Positions 33,174 to 45,805 of a DNA stretch of 64,000 nt are shown here, piece by piece. The stretch is from Apiotrichum sp. Y4204 (lineage: Eukaryota; Basidiomycota; Tremellomycetes; Trichosporonales; Trichosporonaceae), in contig JAMYHL010000001.1 of NCBI GenBank assembly GCA_025531455.1, positions 744,001 to 808,000 of the forward strand. The letters are read 5' to 3'. The position numbers and the translations under genes were made by a program. The notes under the pieces were generated by a model. That model did no database searches. It was not told the origin of the DNA and saw nothing but the letters and a program-made list of their open reading frames with translations. The stretch's first letter is position 1, and each line of letters opens with the position of its first letter.

Positions 33174-36100
33174 ACTGAATAGCTCTCTAGATTACTAAGA
33201 GAGGAGGTGGAGAGGCAAGAGGAGGGAGGAACCGCGAAAGGAGGTGTGGGGAAGACCTTTCCTCGACACGACGATTCTTCACTTATGTAGGCAAACTCGC
33301 GAACTGCTCAGTTCTCTGCAGCTCGCGATTCATCTCCCAAAGAAGGGGTGGTGGAAGGGCGCAGGAAATGCCGTTACACATCAAGCCAGGCAACACAGAC
33401 GGCAGAAAGATTGCGCTCGCGGGCTGTGGAGTGAAGCAGAGCTGCAAGACAAACTGAAATGAAAAAAGCCCAGCGCCGAGGGGAGCCCGAGCGGAGGCCA
33501 GGCGCAGAGAGGCGCCGATTCAGCCGCTGCCCCCAGCTCGAACAGGCGCACGCCCACAAACTGTTCTGTTAGACGACTGCGTCCCAACGTCAGCCAGTCC
33601 CACTGAGCCGCGGCACCGTTTATCTGAAACGTGCACCGGAAGAGAGGAAGCGACCACAGTGGGTATGAAAAGGAGAGGAAAGTGTGGTACAAGCGCAGAG
33701 ATACTCCGAGTCCCTCGATCCCTCGTCCTTTCATGTCCTTCCACTATTTCTCGTCTCCATTGTCTTGGAATAGCGACAGGCAATTCGGACGCACGCCAAA
33801 CAGGAACGGTACTGTACTGTAGCAGCGCGAACCTGGATCTCGCGGCCGCACCCTCCTCTCACCTAACGTACACTCCGGACTCCAGCTTGGCAGATGTGGC
33901 ATTCATTACGCAAAGCGGCGCTCCCAGCAAAGGGCTCGGATTCAACGTTCAGTGGGTCTCGCTCGATAAGGTTTGCAGGGCTTGATCGTCGGTGACTCCA
34001 GAGATCCCAGACGGGCATTTGGAACCTGAGATTGCCTCCAGCTTGCCAGATGTGCCGACAAAATTACAAAAGTACAGAAACCTGCCCTACGCCGGGCTTG
34101 TCGGACTCCGTGTCCGGCCCTATTCCTGGAACGTGATGCGATCTCCCGAACCGAACATGGTTAACAAGGAGAGTACGCAGTATAGGGGGACCTTGTGCCT
34201 CGAATACTGTAAAGTGTGCCTCGCGCCCAGCCAGGGTTACATCTCCAAACCCACCTGATCGACCTTGTGATGTCTCTTGACAAGGTTTGAAAGTGGAGAT
34301 TCACAAAGGTGACTCTGCAGGTACTGCCGATTCCTTATCTCCGCCTCGAGCCCGTTATCCTCCCTGATACTGTGCGGGTCCTGTCACAGCAGCGGCCCCT
34401 CTCGACAAGCTCTACACACGCCTCCGTGACTAATGAAACTCAGGTCCGGGTCCTGGAGTTCTTCTTAACTCTGCGCCTATGGCGCCTCGTTTCTTCGGAC
34501 ATCACACGGCCTTTTTGATGTCTATTGAAGCCAGGTTCTATCTTCGGCTACGCCCCAAAGCTTGTGGACGCCTCTGCAGCTCTCGGCGTCGCCCGACGCG
34601 CTCAAATGAGAGGGAAAGGTGGGTGAGATCTAACACTGTTACAAGTCCGAGGCGGGAGTCGGCCCACGCCTGCGGAAGGTTGTGCCTCGCGCTCGAGAGG
34701 AATCAGCTAACGATCGCTCTCGAGGAAAATAACGCGCCGAGACGAGAGCCGCCTGGAACGCAGGAATGCATCCCTACTTGGCCCATGCGTGTTCGGACAC
34801 TTTGAGTTGCTGCGAGCTTGTGGGTAGGGGGTCGCCCGTCCCGACGGGATGACCCGACCAACAGTGCTGCACGCTGTACTCTACCGCTGTTGGCTTTCTG
34901 CTGGAATCACATATTCGGTTTGAATTGGGAAGATTTTTGAGGATCTACCAGTACACAGCCTCGGAGAGTTGCCTGATTGCCGGCTCACCAGGCTTGTGTC
35001 GAGTACTTTGCGAGATCGTGCATCGCGGACACGCTGCGAGCCAGCTCGGCCGCCCTCTTCAACCCCTCTCTCCCCTTTGGACCACCTTTTCGGAGTACAC
35101 TGCCTCGTACTGTACTGTGGCAGCTGGTGGGCGCAGCTGATCGACTGTGGCAAGAGAGTCCCGCCAGTGACAAGGTAGTACTTCTGAGCGACAGTGGTTG
35201 CCGGCGGTTTGGAATTGGAGTCGTCGACGACGACTTACCGCTTACGACAGGTGTGCGTCATGTCTCGAACCCAATCGCCGGGGGCCGTACAAGAGGACTG
35301 AGGTTTCGTCGTCGAGTAATACCGTAAGCGGTCGTCAAGGACCAGATACATGGCTGTTTTCTGCCGATTTCTACAAACGTGCGGAATACAATGCAGTGCA
35401 GGTGCTCCCGGTATGCTTATTCTGATCCAGCTTAATCTTACACTTTGCTCCTGCATCGTGATGCAAAATTAGTGTGGTTGCAGACGCAGAGTGCCACGAA
35501 GGGGTGCCACGGAACGGTGGCATCTCGGTGGATACTATCACAGACTATCGACTATCGCCACACCAGCTCAACACTAGTACGAACACAAAACCTGTGGTTG
35601 AAGACTTCTCCCCGATGCATACGGCCTATGGTACTATGGTGTACGGTGTTGAGTAAACAGAATACCTGACGCTCCACTTTCCCAATTCCCAAGCTGCGGA
35701 ACATCTAGTCCGTCGCGAGGTCTTCCCCCCAGGTTCTCCAACCACGATCTTCCTGTCCTAAACAACAGCCCCACCTTAAGGCCTCAAGACAGTATCACCT
35801 GACCAATATTCCATATGATGCCTAACGTTTTGCATACCCTGCGGGCCTGGCCATTACTGCCACCTGCCGTAGTCGACAACTCCAATGCCGCCAGCGGACA
35901 CTGTGAAACGCGGCACAAGTGCCTGCACCACAGATACCAGAACCGCGTTCCTCCATACTGTACCTCGCCGACTTCCTGTTCCTGCGTTCCCGTCAGGCGT
36001 TTCTGGAAAGCCCAATCGACATTTCGAGTACTCCACTGGCGGCTCGCGAGTCGCGGGTCGGCCAAGCACAATGCGCGATTCGACTCACCTTGTCCCTCGT

Positions 36101-38956
36101 CAGAGTTTCCACTTCCAATCCTTTAGGAACGGCTCGGGATGGGCCGACACCAGCGCAACTCTGATATCCTGGGATCTAGAGGGCGCTCACCGCCCTTTCG
36201 GAGTCGGTTGGCCTGATCAGGCCTGATCTCATCGGATCTCGGGCACAAGAGATTGCAGAATAGGAGTTGTAGAATGCCGAGCTAGGAAGTTGCGAAGCTG
36301 AGACAGGCGACGAGATGAGGACTGTCCGCAGCTCCAACCTCCTTTCCGCCAGTGGGGCAGATCCCTCACTGCGGGCCTGTTTCCCCCCAATCATGCCAGG
36401 GCTGTTTTGTAGCCTATTTCGGTAATGAGCGCAGTTGGCGAAAAAAGGAATGAGGAAGAGAGAATGAAAGTGCCCCAAGAGGTTTCGCTTCACGGAGCTC
36501 TTGGCACCGCGAGGACGCACCCAAGAAGACATCACTGATCCCATTCCACAGTGCCACCCATGCCGCCATCCCATGGTGTGTCGGCGGCTGCAACCGTCTA
36601 TAACCATTCTCATTGCTACTTTTGATAGCAAAAGCTACCAGAGCAAGATCTATACGGGGCGTGTCGATCCCGGGAGATCTACATGGCGATGGCTGACGAG
36701 AGTCAGTGCTAGTCAGCCGCGGGGCCGAGGGACTAGGGACGACATGGCGTTAGACTTGGGGCTTTTGGGGGGGGGGGGGGGGGGGATTGAGGGCAAACTG
36801 CGGTCCGGAATGTAGCGGCGCCGAAAGCCTATTCTGCAGATCGGCGTCACATGTCGCGGGAACGCAAGCTGGTCGCTGTACTGTAGCTGGGGTGCCCCCG
36901 GTGGCCCTGCAATGTTGTGGTGGCGGCGGTGGCGGCAGCACTGGGTCATGAGTGTGTAGATCAAGACCACGGCGACGACGCTGATCATCTTCGCTTCCTC
37001 GTGGGCTATGGGGCCTTCGAGCGGCTTGGCATTGCAGTGGAACTCGCGGCAGGACACCATCAAGATCGGGTCTCCCAGCTGTCAATCGCCAACGGCGGGA
37101 CAGATTCCACGGACGTTTGGAAGGACTCTGTACGTATGATAGCTGTTCAGTTGAAGACCTACAAGTAGACCGTGAATTGGTACTGCATGTATCCCTCATA
37201 GAGATGTAGAGCTGTGATGGAAAGCGATTTGCGCGTCCGGCTAAGGGTAGGTAGGGAGGTATGAGAGGTGCGGCCATTTCTCGATGTTTAGGATCAAGTC
37301 ATGATCAGTACAAAGTATAAGGTTTGCCCCCCTCGACCCAGATGTTCAGATCCTGCAGGATCAGCCAGCTGGAGGCCTCCAAGACTCCAAACTCTATCTC
37401 CCAGCTGCTCGAGAACCCTCTCGGGCCGACCCGACAGACAGAGAACCCACCCTTCCCTCGATGGCGCGCAATCTGTATTCTAGGCGACGCCACGATCGCG
37501 AGCGTCCACAGGCACCTCCGAGACTGCAGATTTTCAGCAAGTAAGCATTCTACGCGGGCCACGGTAATACCCCTGGGCATTGGGCGCTGGGCGCTGGCGG
37601 TGGGCGCTGGCGGTGGGCTGCGGGTCTGCGGGGTGGACGCTGGTGGGCGCTGAATTGGGTACGTGCCCATTGCCCGAAACTCACCTGACGCGCGTCGGTC
37701 AGCAAGGTGTGCGAGGTGTGCGAGCTGAACGCGAACGCGAACATCACCATATAATGGTTCTGCGGCCAACTGGGAATGCTGAGGGAGCAGGCTTGATGAT
37801 GCGGATCAGCCGCAGTGCGTCGTGGCGGCTCCCGACTGCGATCGCCCTGAGGACGTCGAGACATCGCTAACAGTAGTATTCTTGGTGTCATGTTCCCGTC
37901 GTCTTGCCTTTCTGCTTCATTGTTTCTCCTGTATGTGCGGGTTCACCGTACAGGCTTATAGGAGCGTACGCAGAAGCATGTGAGATTTTGTGAACAGCAA
38001 GCAACAGGTGATGGTGGCCGGTGCGTGCTCCCCTACTTGAACCTCGCAGCAACACTCTCCTCACTGCTGGTTTGGCCCGCCAAAGCCGCAACGGAGACTG
38101 ACAAAGCTGACAATGCATCTAATCCTTCCATCTTTCCGAATCTGATTCCGAAATGCAGGCTTCAGGCCTAGACGGCAGGAGTCAGCCTTTGTGGAACCCG
38201 AGCCAAGACTTGCACAAGACGGAAAGGCGCCACAGAAATGGCGCCCACTTTTCTGGCACTACACCCAGGACCTTTCGGCTGGCCCCGACCAGCATAGTCG
38301 TCACACGCGTCACTACTGTTCTCGATGTACAGGGTTTCCGTAGAGGAGGCGTTTTCGTCGATCAATGGGATGTGTTGGATCTCAGGCTGAACCACGACTG
38401 TCTACCTGATCCTACAGGTGCAGCCGTAGTGCGTATTGTTTGCAAGACATGGTAGGGCTGGAACGCTGCTCACAGATGCGGACGAGAACGACCTGATGGC
38501 CCGTGCTGAAGTTGAAAAGCTCGCGGCTCAGGGGGGGGATACTCTGATATCATAGCTCCCGAGCGCTCCGAGTCATGTGCCGTCATGTGCCCCGCCACAG
38601 AAACGCCAGGCGGGGCCAGGGCTCCAATATCCTGGCTCGTCTCAGGTTCTGGCGTCTGATTTCATTCTCCGGCGCGGGGCCAATCCAATACCTACTTTGG
38701 CTCATGTCGCGGAACAATGATCTCGGGACGCAGTGGCCAAAACTGACGACTAACAGAGTGTACCTCGCCCGTCTGCATCCATAGTGGGTGGTGCCCCATG
38801 CTCGGCCGCCTCCGCACCAGCTGCCCAACCGTAAAAGTCTACCTCAAAAGTTGATGTTGTCCAAATCCCCACACACCACTCCACAACGTACAGCCAGCGA
38901 CAGCGACCCGCGCCCCAGCTCAAGCTCGATACTGGCGCGCACAACCGACGCGGAGC
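33174..38956. other. 5.8-kb stretch without a supported gene; possible relics
   Basis: There is no complete gene. Short protein-like islands occur in changing frames. On the plus strand, near 33830-33960 and 34977-35327 (LWQLVGAADRLWQESPASDK). On the minus strand, near 37305-37420, 37760-37880 (CLDVLRAIAVGSRHDALRL) and 36900-37063 (a hydrophobic segment MISVVAVVLIYTLM). I could not join them into a model, so they may be decayed genes, tiny-exon genes or chance. A 19-G run lies at 36767-36785. The right-hand end is the kinase promoter. Confidence 0.4.
36767..36785. repeat. homopolymer run of 19 G
   Basis: There are nineteen consecutive G on the plus strand. Such runs are prone to length error in assemblies and can form G-quadruplexes. 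Confidence 0.9.
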
Positions 38957-41900
38957 ATGACTGACCGAACGGGCCAGGCGCACCCCGGGCCGAGCCGGTG
39001 GTGGCGCCGCGACGGAGGTGATGAGGAGAAGCAGGGCTGGGGCGCGGAGCACGGCCACGATCGTGGGCAAGGACGAGGAGACGGCTCAAGTCGGGGGTAC
39101 TTTCGCCGCTTTCTCGCCGCCGCGTCTGCTGCTGGAAAACAATCCGCGCCGACCATGACCGCCGGAAACAGCTCAAGTAGCGGCCCCGCTGCGAGCGTCA
39201 GGGACATCAAGCTCAAGATCCGCTCTGTCCCACGGCACGTCGAGAACGGGACGTGGGCCTCTGTCGGGGGTACATTGCCCGGCAGCCTGTCTGAGGCGGA
39301 CATGATCGCGAACGCGCGGCGGTCTCTCGATCCGCGAAATACGCCAGAATTGCATCGGGATACAGATAAAGTGAACTTGGAGAGGGAGAATGGTGACGCA
39401 CGATGCGCGTCTCGGCGGAGCGCGGTGAACAGCGTAGACTCAAGCGCGCCTGGCCTGATCCACTGTATTGTGGTAGACCAGGACTTTAAGCACTTTTGGC
39501 CGCACAGCGACTTAGACGACGCGAGTGACGGGTATGACGGGGACGACCACGCACGAACACGTAGCACAGATCTAGATGCCGACATTGAGGCGCGCGCGGG
39601 CTCCCACCGGCGGTACAGCCACGACGGGCCGCACTCGCTTCGCGGGCGGAGGTCTGCGTGGGACGGGGCAAGATGGGCGGGAAGATTCTACCGGGCTCTG
39701 AGAAACTTTGCCGACCTCAGCTTTGACGACAAGGAGAAGGAGAGGGCATACCAGAAGGAGGTAAGTGGTTGGAGATGCCGGCCGCATAATGCTGACATCC
39801 AGCAATGGTACGCCAGCCGGCCTGGCGCGTTCCTCGCATGTCTCTTCATCCTCGCATTCTTCGCTGGCACACTCGCGCTTCAGGACCGGTGGACAGTGTT
39901 CTACAAGTATGTGAGTCACCTGTCGTGCTCGTAGGAGACCGCGTCTATGTCCCGATCGGTGTCCGTTGGCAGCTGACGTCCAGGCATACGGGGGCATCTG
40001 TGCCATCCTGACGCTCCCGCTTCCGGTGTTCGTCCTCTTCAACATGAAGAGGCGGATCCCATGGCTGTATCAGTGTGGGCTGCTGGGGGCAGCCTGGGTG
40101 TGGGCATTCGTCTTCATCATCGAGATGCGCCTCTGCTTTGTGAGCTAGTCGAAATCGCTCGGGCTCAACTACTGACACGCAGTTCTTTGGATCCAACAAT
40201 GTCTGCTTTGGCCGCCGGTATCTCGACGTCTTTGCGATCACCCAGGCCCTCCCGACGCTCGCAATCAGCACCATGCGCCAGAACCGCCTCACACATGTCA
40301 TTGCCACCAGCGTGTGGCTCATCGTCACCCTCACCCTCTTCCACAACCAGCAAGGCGTGCCCGGCATATTCTACCGTAACGTGGCCATGTGTGAGTACGG
40401 CTAAAAACTGGGCCCAGAGTTCAGAACAACGGACCTGGGCCTGTGGCTTCGTATGAAGACGAGGGGCTCTATCTTCCGTGCTAATTCCAGCCGCCGTGTT
40501 TAACTACTTTATGGCCGGCGTGTCCTTCTTCCGCGAAAGCGCCGACCGCAAGCTGTTTGCGCTCCGTGCCCAGCTCAAGGAGCAGTACCGCGCCGTACAG
40601 AGTGCGCAGGCGATGGAGCGCCGTGCAGAGCAATCGAAGAAGCGCTTCGTGTCATACAGTGAGTGCATGTTGTGGATATCCATGCTAATTGCCAGTCTTC
40701 CATGAAGTTCGCGTGCCACTCAACACTGCGCGTCTCGCACTGGCCAACCTTGAGGGCGAACATGCCTTCAACGACATGTCCGACGACCACAAGGACCTCA
40801 TCCTGGGGCTAGACGGTAGCCTGGGGATGATGGAGAAGGTGGGTGTTGGGGACATGCTGGGCTAACTTGGCAGGTACTCAACGACGTGCTGTCATTCAAC
40901 CGGATGGAGTCGGGCAACCTGACGCTCGCACGCAAGCCGTTCTCCTTCCACCGCGCGGTGCGGTACGTCGGGCTAGCGCACCGCGGCACCGCCGAGGTTG
41001 TGGGGCTCGACTTTGAGCTCGACCTCGACCCCCGCATCGACGCGATGGGTGGCGTGGTCATGGGCGACGAGATGCGTTTCAAACAGGTGTGCTCAAATCT
41101 CATATCGAATGCGTTCAAGTTTACGCACGAGGGCGGCGTGCGTCTCGTCACTAAGCTGCTGTACCCCGCGCCGTCTGACGATGGGGAGGCGCAGCATGCG
41201 GAGAGAACTTCGCCCAACAAGGTTGAGGAAGACAGGTGCACGGAAAAAGACGACCCGGAGGAAAAGTGTGACAATGGTGAAAAGTGTGATAGGACCAACC
41301 GGCGCGTCTCCATCTTCACCGAGTATGACGGCTCAAACACCTCCCGCTCCCAGTCGCAGTCGCGCTCGATATCACGTTCGCGGTCCGGAACGCGCGCGGG
41401 GTCCATGACCCGGTGTAACCGCTCCGCTCCGCCCGCAATGGGAAAGGCGATGGCGGCGACGCTCGCCCCGCCCAAATTCAGCAAAGCCATCATCCGCGTC
41501 GAAGTACACGACACGGGCGTGGGCATATCGCTCGAGGACGTGCGTGACAACCGGCTCTTCTCGCCATATGTTCAGACCGAAATTGGGCGGCGGCAGGGCG
41601 GAAAGGGGTCGGGACTCGGGCTGGCGCTCGTCACCCAGATTGTCAAGTTGTGTGGCGGGCGGCTGGGCGTCGATTCCGAGCCGGGCAAGGGCAGTGTCTT
41701 TTGGTGAGTTGAGATGGTCCCCATGTATCTGATCTGCAATCTCACATCAGGTTTGAACTGCCATATACTGTTCCGCCGCTGGAGGAGAAGGACCTCACGC
41801 CGCAAGAGGACCAGGTCGCGCCGCTGCTCTTTGGACACCGTCCGTCGTTGAGCGACCAGTCGCTCCCGTCCGGCCGCCGGATCTCAATTGCGACGTCATC

Positions 41901-42874
41901 GAGCATCACCGAGTCGCGCAGTCGACAGATGCGATCAGCGAGCTACAGCAGCCATGCGAGCCAGAGTGTCCCGGCTGGTTCAGCCATGAGCTCGTGCCCC
42001 AGCTCGGCGTTCTCAACGCAGCCAGCCAACCCGGTAGCGCATCTCCGGGGTACATCGGACCACATACTCTCGTCACTCACACCGCAAAGACCACCTCTCA
42101 GCCTGACCACGCAGGACAGCCGAGCACCGCTCCTCGGACCAGAGAGTCCCGGGGAATCAAGCATGTTCTCGCTGCCTTCCCCAATCCCCATGCTGAGGAG
42201 CGCTTCCGAGACCGTCGCCCTTTCGTCAGTACAGGACGCGGGTCTGCCAATGACTGCTGTCGGGGAGCCGCAGAGCTACGAAGAGCCGCCGCGGATTGAC
42301 CGCTCCGCGAGCACAGACGCCGTCCCCCGCCCCGGCGCGCCGACCATAGCGCGCTCGCTCACCTCACCCGCCTCTCCAACACCAGCGTCCGAGGCACCCC
42401 TCCCCCCGGCGCCGGCAACCGAGCCGCTGAACGCCCTCGTAGTGGACGACGACACGCTCACGCGCAAACTCATGGCGCGCATGCTCAAGCGGCTGGGGCA
42501 CACGGTCGTGCAGGCCGAGGACGGGCAAGGCGCGCTCAACATGATCCTCCAGAGTTGGCGCGGACACGCGCCGCGCATCGATATCGTCTTCCTCGACAAG
42601 TGAGTAGCCGTTTGCACCTAGAGACATGCTGATGGACAGCCAAATGCCATCAATGTTCGGCGTCGAGGTGGTGCGCGAGGTGCGCGCGCTCGGCTGCGAC
42701 ATGTACATTGTGGGGTGTACAGGCAACGCGCTGCGCGAGGACCAGGACGAGTACCTCGCGGCCGGGGCGGACGACGTCATTCCCAAACCGGTATCCGAGA
42801 GCGCTATCCGGAAGCGGCTTGTGCTGGCGCAGGCGCGGTTAGGGGACACTGTGGTTGAGGAGGAGGGGGACTGA
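38957..42874 (+). CDS. six-TM hybrid histidine kinase with C-terminal receiver
   Basis: Nine exons: 38957-39760, 39803-39910, 39984-40139, 40183-40390, 40491-40658, 40696-40838, 40874-41703, 41751-42599 and 42640-42874, giving 1166 residues. A polar N-terminus of ~270 residues is followed by about six membrane helices (276-440: FLACLFILAFFAGTLAL, GGICAILTLPLPVFVLF, GAAWVWAFVFII, IATSVWLIVTLTLF and others) with very short loops. A dimerisation helix carries phospho-His484 in IFHEVRVPLNTARLAL. The ATPase domain shows its N box (FKQVCSNLISNAFKFT), G1 (VHDTGVGIS) and G2 (GKGSGLGLALV). A Ser/Pro-rich linker leads to a receiver with ALVVDDDTLTRK, phospho-Asp1088 (FLDNQMP) and IPKPVSE. The kinase should autophosphorylate and feed a Ypd1-type phosphotransfer protein controlling Skn7 and Ssk1 outputs. 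No extracellular sensor domain is visible, so the signal may be sensed in the membrane. Confidence 0.92.
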
Positions 42875-44216
42875 GATAGAGGTAGAGATTTATCACACGT
42901 ACATACATACACGAAGGGCATCTGGACCCTCATCACCATCACTAGCATCTGTTGTAGCCCATGTTTTCTTGTTAACAATACATATCCACATACAGTAGAC
43001 AATGCATCGTTACGGTTATCCGACAGCGGTCGACAGAGCTGCTACGAATACGAATGGGAGGGTTCCTCCTGCTTAGTGGCCTTGAACCTTGATGATCAGG
43101 GTGTGTCGCCACAGCCACAGCCACAGCACGCACAGTAAATTTGCTGCTGCTCAAGACCACACAGGCAAAGCCAGACCTCGAGAGCGGCGCAGACGGCCAG
43201 CCGAGGGACGAGGCGATACCAAATCCACAGCAGACGAGCACTTTCCCAAATAGCCCTCGACGAGAGGTTGGGGAGACACCCACTCTTGTGTGGCGTCAGG
43301 GCCGGGCAATTTTTACTTTCTCTACGCCTCATAGTGGCACGCCCTGCGAGCTGCAAGCTACATTTTCACGGGCCCACGTTGCTCCGCCCGGGGGGTCGCA
43401 GGAGTGGCACCCGAGGTCCTGGCCTCGTAGGTCTTAGGTTGACGATACGCATGGTGCATGTAGTGTAGCAGAGGTCCATTGACGGATCGTGAAGGGTGGA
43501 TGAATGCAGGGTCACGCCAGGGCCAGGGACGGAACATGGCAGACGCGCAGAACGGAGAACTGAGCGAGGGGTGGGCTGATTTTGTTCTTTTGTGATTTTT
43601 TTTTTCTTGTCTCCTTTTTTTTTTTTGGGACCGGCGGCACATAAGAGCAGCATGCCGAGGAATCCGGCGAAATTACGATTACAAATTGCGGATCTCGCGG
43701 AGCAAGGGAGTATCTGTGATCCGTGTCCGCATTAGTGATTGCTCGCGCGATTAGTTATGGCGCATGGGGTATTAGTTATGCGCCGTGTGGAGAGTTGGCC
43801 GTAAGGTGGGATCCGCCGACTCGAGATTAGTGATAGCCCACCATTAGTGATAACGCAGATTAGTGATAACGCCAGATTAGTGATAACACTCCCCGACATC
43901 ACGGATTACGGTTGCAGAGTGAAAGTTTGCAGGTCCCTCGCTGGCGAGACCAGGATTCTGTTGTGGGGGTCAATGGCCTCCAGGATATCTCCCCCGCCCC
44001 TATCCATTGCCGCATGCACTGCCAAGCCCAGGGAAAGTCTTCTACGCGGTACTCTCTGCATACCGCTTGTTTATCCATACCTCTACACATGACGCATGCA
44101 GTGCTAGCTCACTGGGCGTCCTACCTTTGGACGGAGAGGGTAGCCTGCTACCCCAGTGGTCGGTCTCCCTCTCCGGCGACTATCAAAGTCAAACGACAAG
44201 AATGGGAGCGACTAGA
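42875..44216. other. convergent intergenic region between kinase and G6PD 3' ends
   Basis: No gene seen. It contains T runs near 43597-43625 and the ATTAGTGAT array (43731-43884). The sequence after the array has only short frames. Confidence 0.5.
43731..43884 (+). repeat. array of seven ATTAGT(G/T)AT motifs
   Basis: Copies start at 43731, 43750, 43771, 43826, 43843, 43859 and 43876. Five read ATTAGTGAT and two ATTAGTTAT. The last three extend to ATTAGTGATAAC and are spaced 16-17 bp, while spacing elsewhere is 17-55 bp. The regular core with changing flanks looks more like a binding-site cluster than a slippage microsatellite. Confidence 0.85.
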
Positions 44217-45805
44217 TTAGAGATTGGCCGACACCGAGGTGACAGGCCAAGTGTAAGCGTCGTCCTCGGCGCGCTTGAATCCGTAGCGAGCCGAGAAGGC
44301 GGCGGAGGAGGGGGGTGCACGGGCGCCGTAGACGTAGTGCTCGGGCTCGGGGTGGTCGTTGTCGATCCAGTGGAGAATAGGCGTGAAGATCTTCCAGGCA
44401 ACGTCGAGCTCATCGTCACGAACGAAGTGCGAGCGGTCACCCTTGAAAGCGTCGAGGATAAGCGCCTCGTACGCCTGCGGGATCTCAACGTCGGTGAAGC
44501 GGTCCTTGTAGGTCATGTCGAGCTCAACGGGTACAGCCTTGGTCACGAGACCGGGAAGCTTGTTGTTAAGCTTCAGGTACACGGCCTCATCGGGCTGGAT
44601 GCGGAGGACGAGCTCGTTGCGGAGAATGTCGGTGAAGATACCACCCGTCACGTCCTTGAACTGTACACGGATCTCGACCTTGGCCTCGTTGAGCGCCTTT
44701 CCGGCCTTCATGATGAAGGGCACGCCCTCCCAACGGGGGTTGTTGATCCAGAGCGTGAGGGCGGCAAAGGTGGGGCAGGTGGAGCCCTTGGGGACAGTCT
44801 CGTCATCGAGGTAGCCGGGGTGGCCGTCGCCGGCCACGTACTGACCGAGAAGGACATCCTCCTTCTTGATCGGGGGGATGCAGCGAAGAACCTTGACCTA
44901 AAAGTGTCAGACATCAGGGTCATTATCTTATCACGCACCTTCTCGTCACGAATGTCCTCAGCGGCGAAGGTAACGGGACGCTCCATGGCAAGGACGCAGA
45001 GGGCCTGAAGGAGATGGTTCTGGCAAACGTCACGGATGATGCCAAACTCGTCAAAGTAGCCGCCGCGGCCCTCGGTGCCGAAGGGCTCCTTGAAGGTGAT
45101 CTGGACGTTCGAGACAGAGTTCCTGTTCAGAAGCTGGTCGACGACGACGTTACCGAACCGAAGGACAAGAAGGTTCTTGACCATCTCCTTGCCGAGGTAG
45201 TGGTCGATACGGTACGTCTCCTCCTCAGACCACTCCGACTTGAGGGACGACATGAGCTCACGGCACGTCTCGAGATCCTTGCCGAAGGGCTTCTCCACAA
45301 TGAGACGGTTGCCTCCCTGTTCCGAGTAGTTGTGCCTACGAAGGCCAGCCGCAACGGGGATGAACACAGATGGGGGCAGGGCCATGTAGAAGAGACGGTT
45401 GGCCTTGTAGCCCTCCGGACGCTTCGCCTCGATCTCCTTCAGGTGCTTCTCGAGCTTCTCGTAGCCCTCGTCCGTGTCGTACGGGCCGGAGACGTACGAG
45501 CAAATGTCGAGGAACTTCTTGAGCTGCTCGTCGTGCTCCTTGCGCTTGCTCTCGTCCTTGGGCTCCTTGATGTGGGAAGTCACCCGCTTGTGGAACTCCT
45601 CCTGGTCCATCTTCGTACGAGCGTAGCCGACGACATGGAAGTCCTTGGGCAGGTGACCCTGCCTGAAGAGCGTGAAGATGGCGGGGAACGTCTTCTTCTT
45701 GGCGAGGTCGCCCGAGGCGCCGACGACGACCATGATGGCCTCGCCGATAAAGGCATCACCCAATGCCTCCATCGAGGGGATGGAACCACGCTTAGCACGC
45801 GACAT
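44217..45805 (-). CDS. ZWF1: glucose-6-phosphate 1-dehydrogenase
   Basis: Two exons (minus): 44939-45805 and 44217-44897, giving 515 residues, the usual length. The NADP-binding fold starts VVVGASGDLAKKKTFPA (about 26-42). The active-site signature RIDHYLGKEMVKNLLVLRF is present, and IVEKPFGKDL and a C-terminal GYFDEFGIIRDVCQNHLLQ / GDGHPGYLDDETVPKGS pattern agree with the family. The enzyme oxidises glucose 6-phosphate to 6-phosphogluconolactone and makes NADPH, the entry step of the oxidative pentose phosphate pathway in the cytosol. An upstream in-frame ATG at 45889 would add 28 residues. I prefer 45805 because a strong CAG/GTGAGT donor at 46175 and AG acceptors just before 45805 suggest a leader intron there, and because the length then fits. 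Codon use is strongly C-ending, as expected for a highly expressed gene. Confidence 0.96.
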
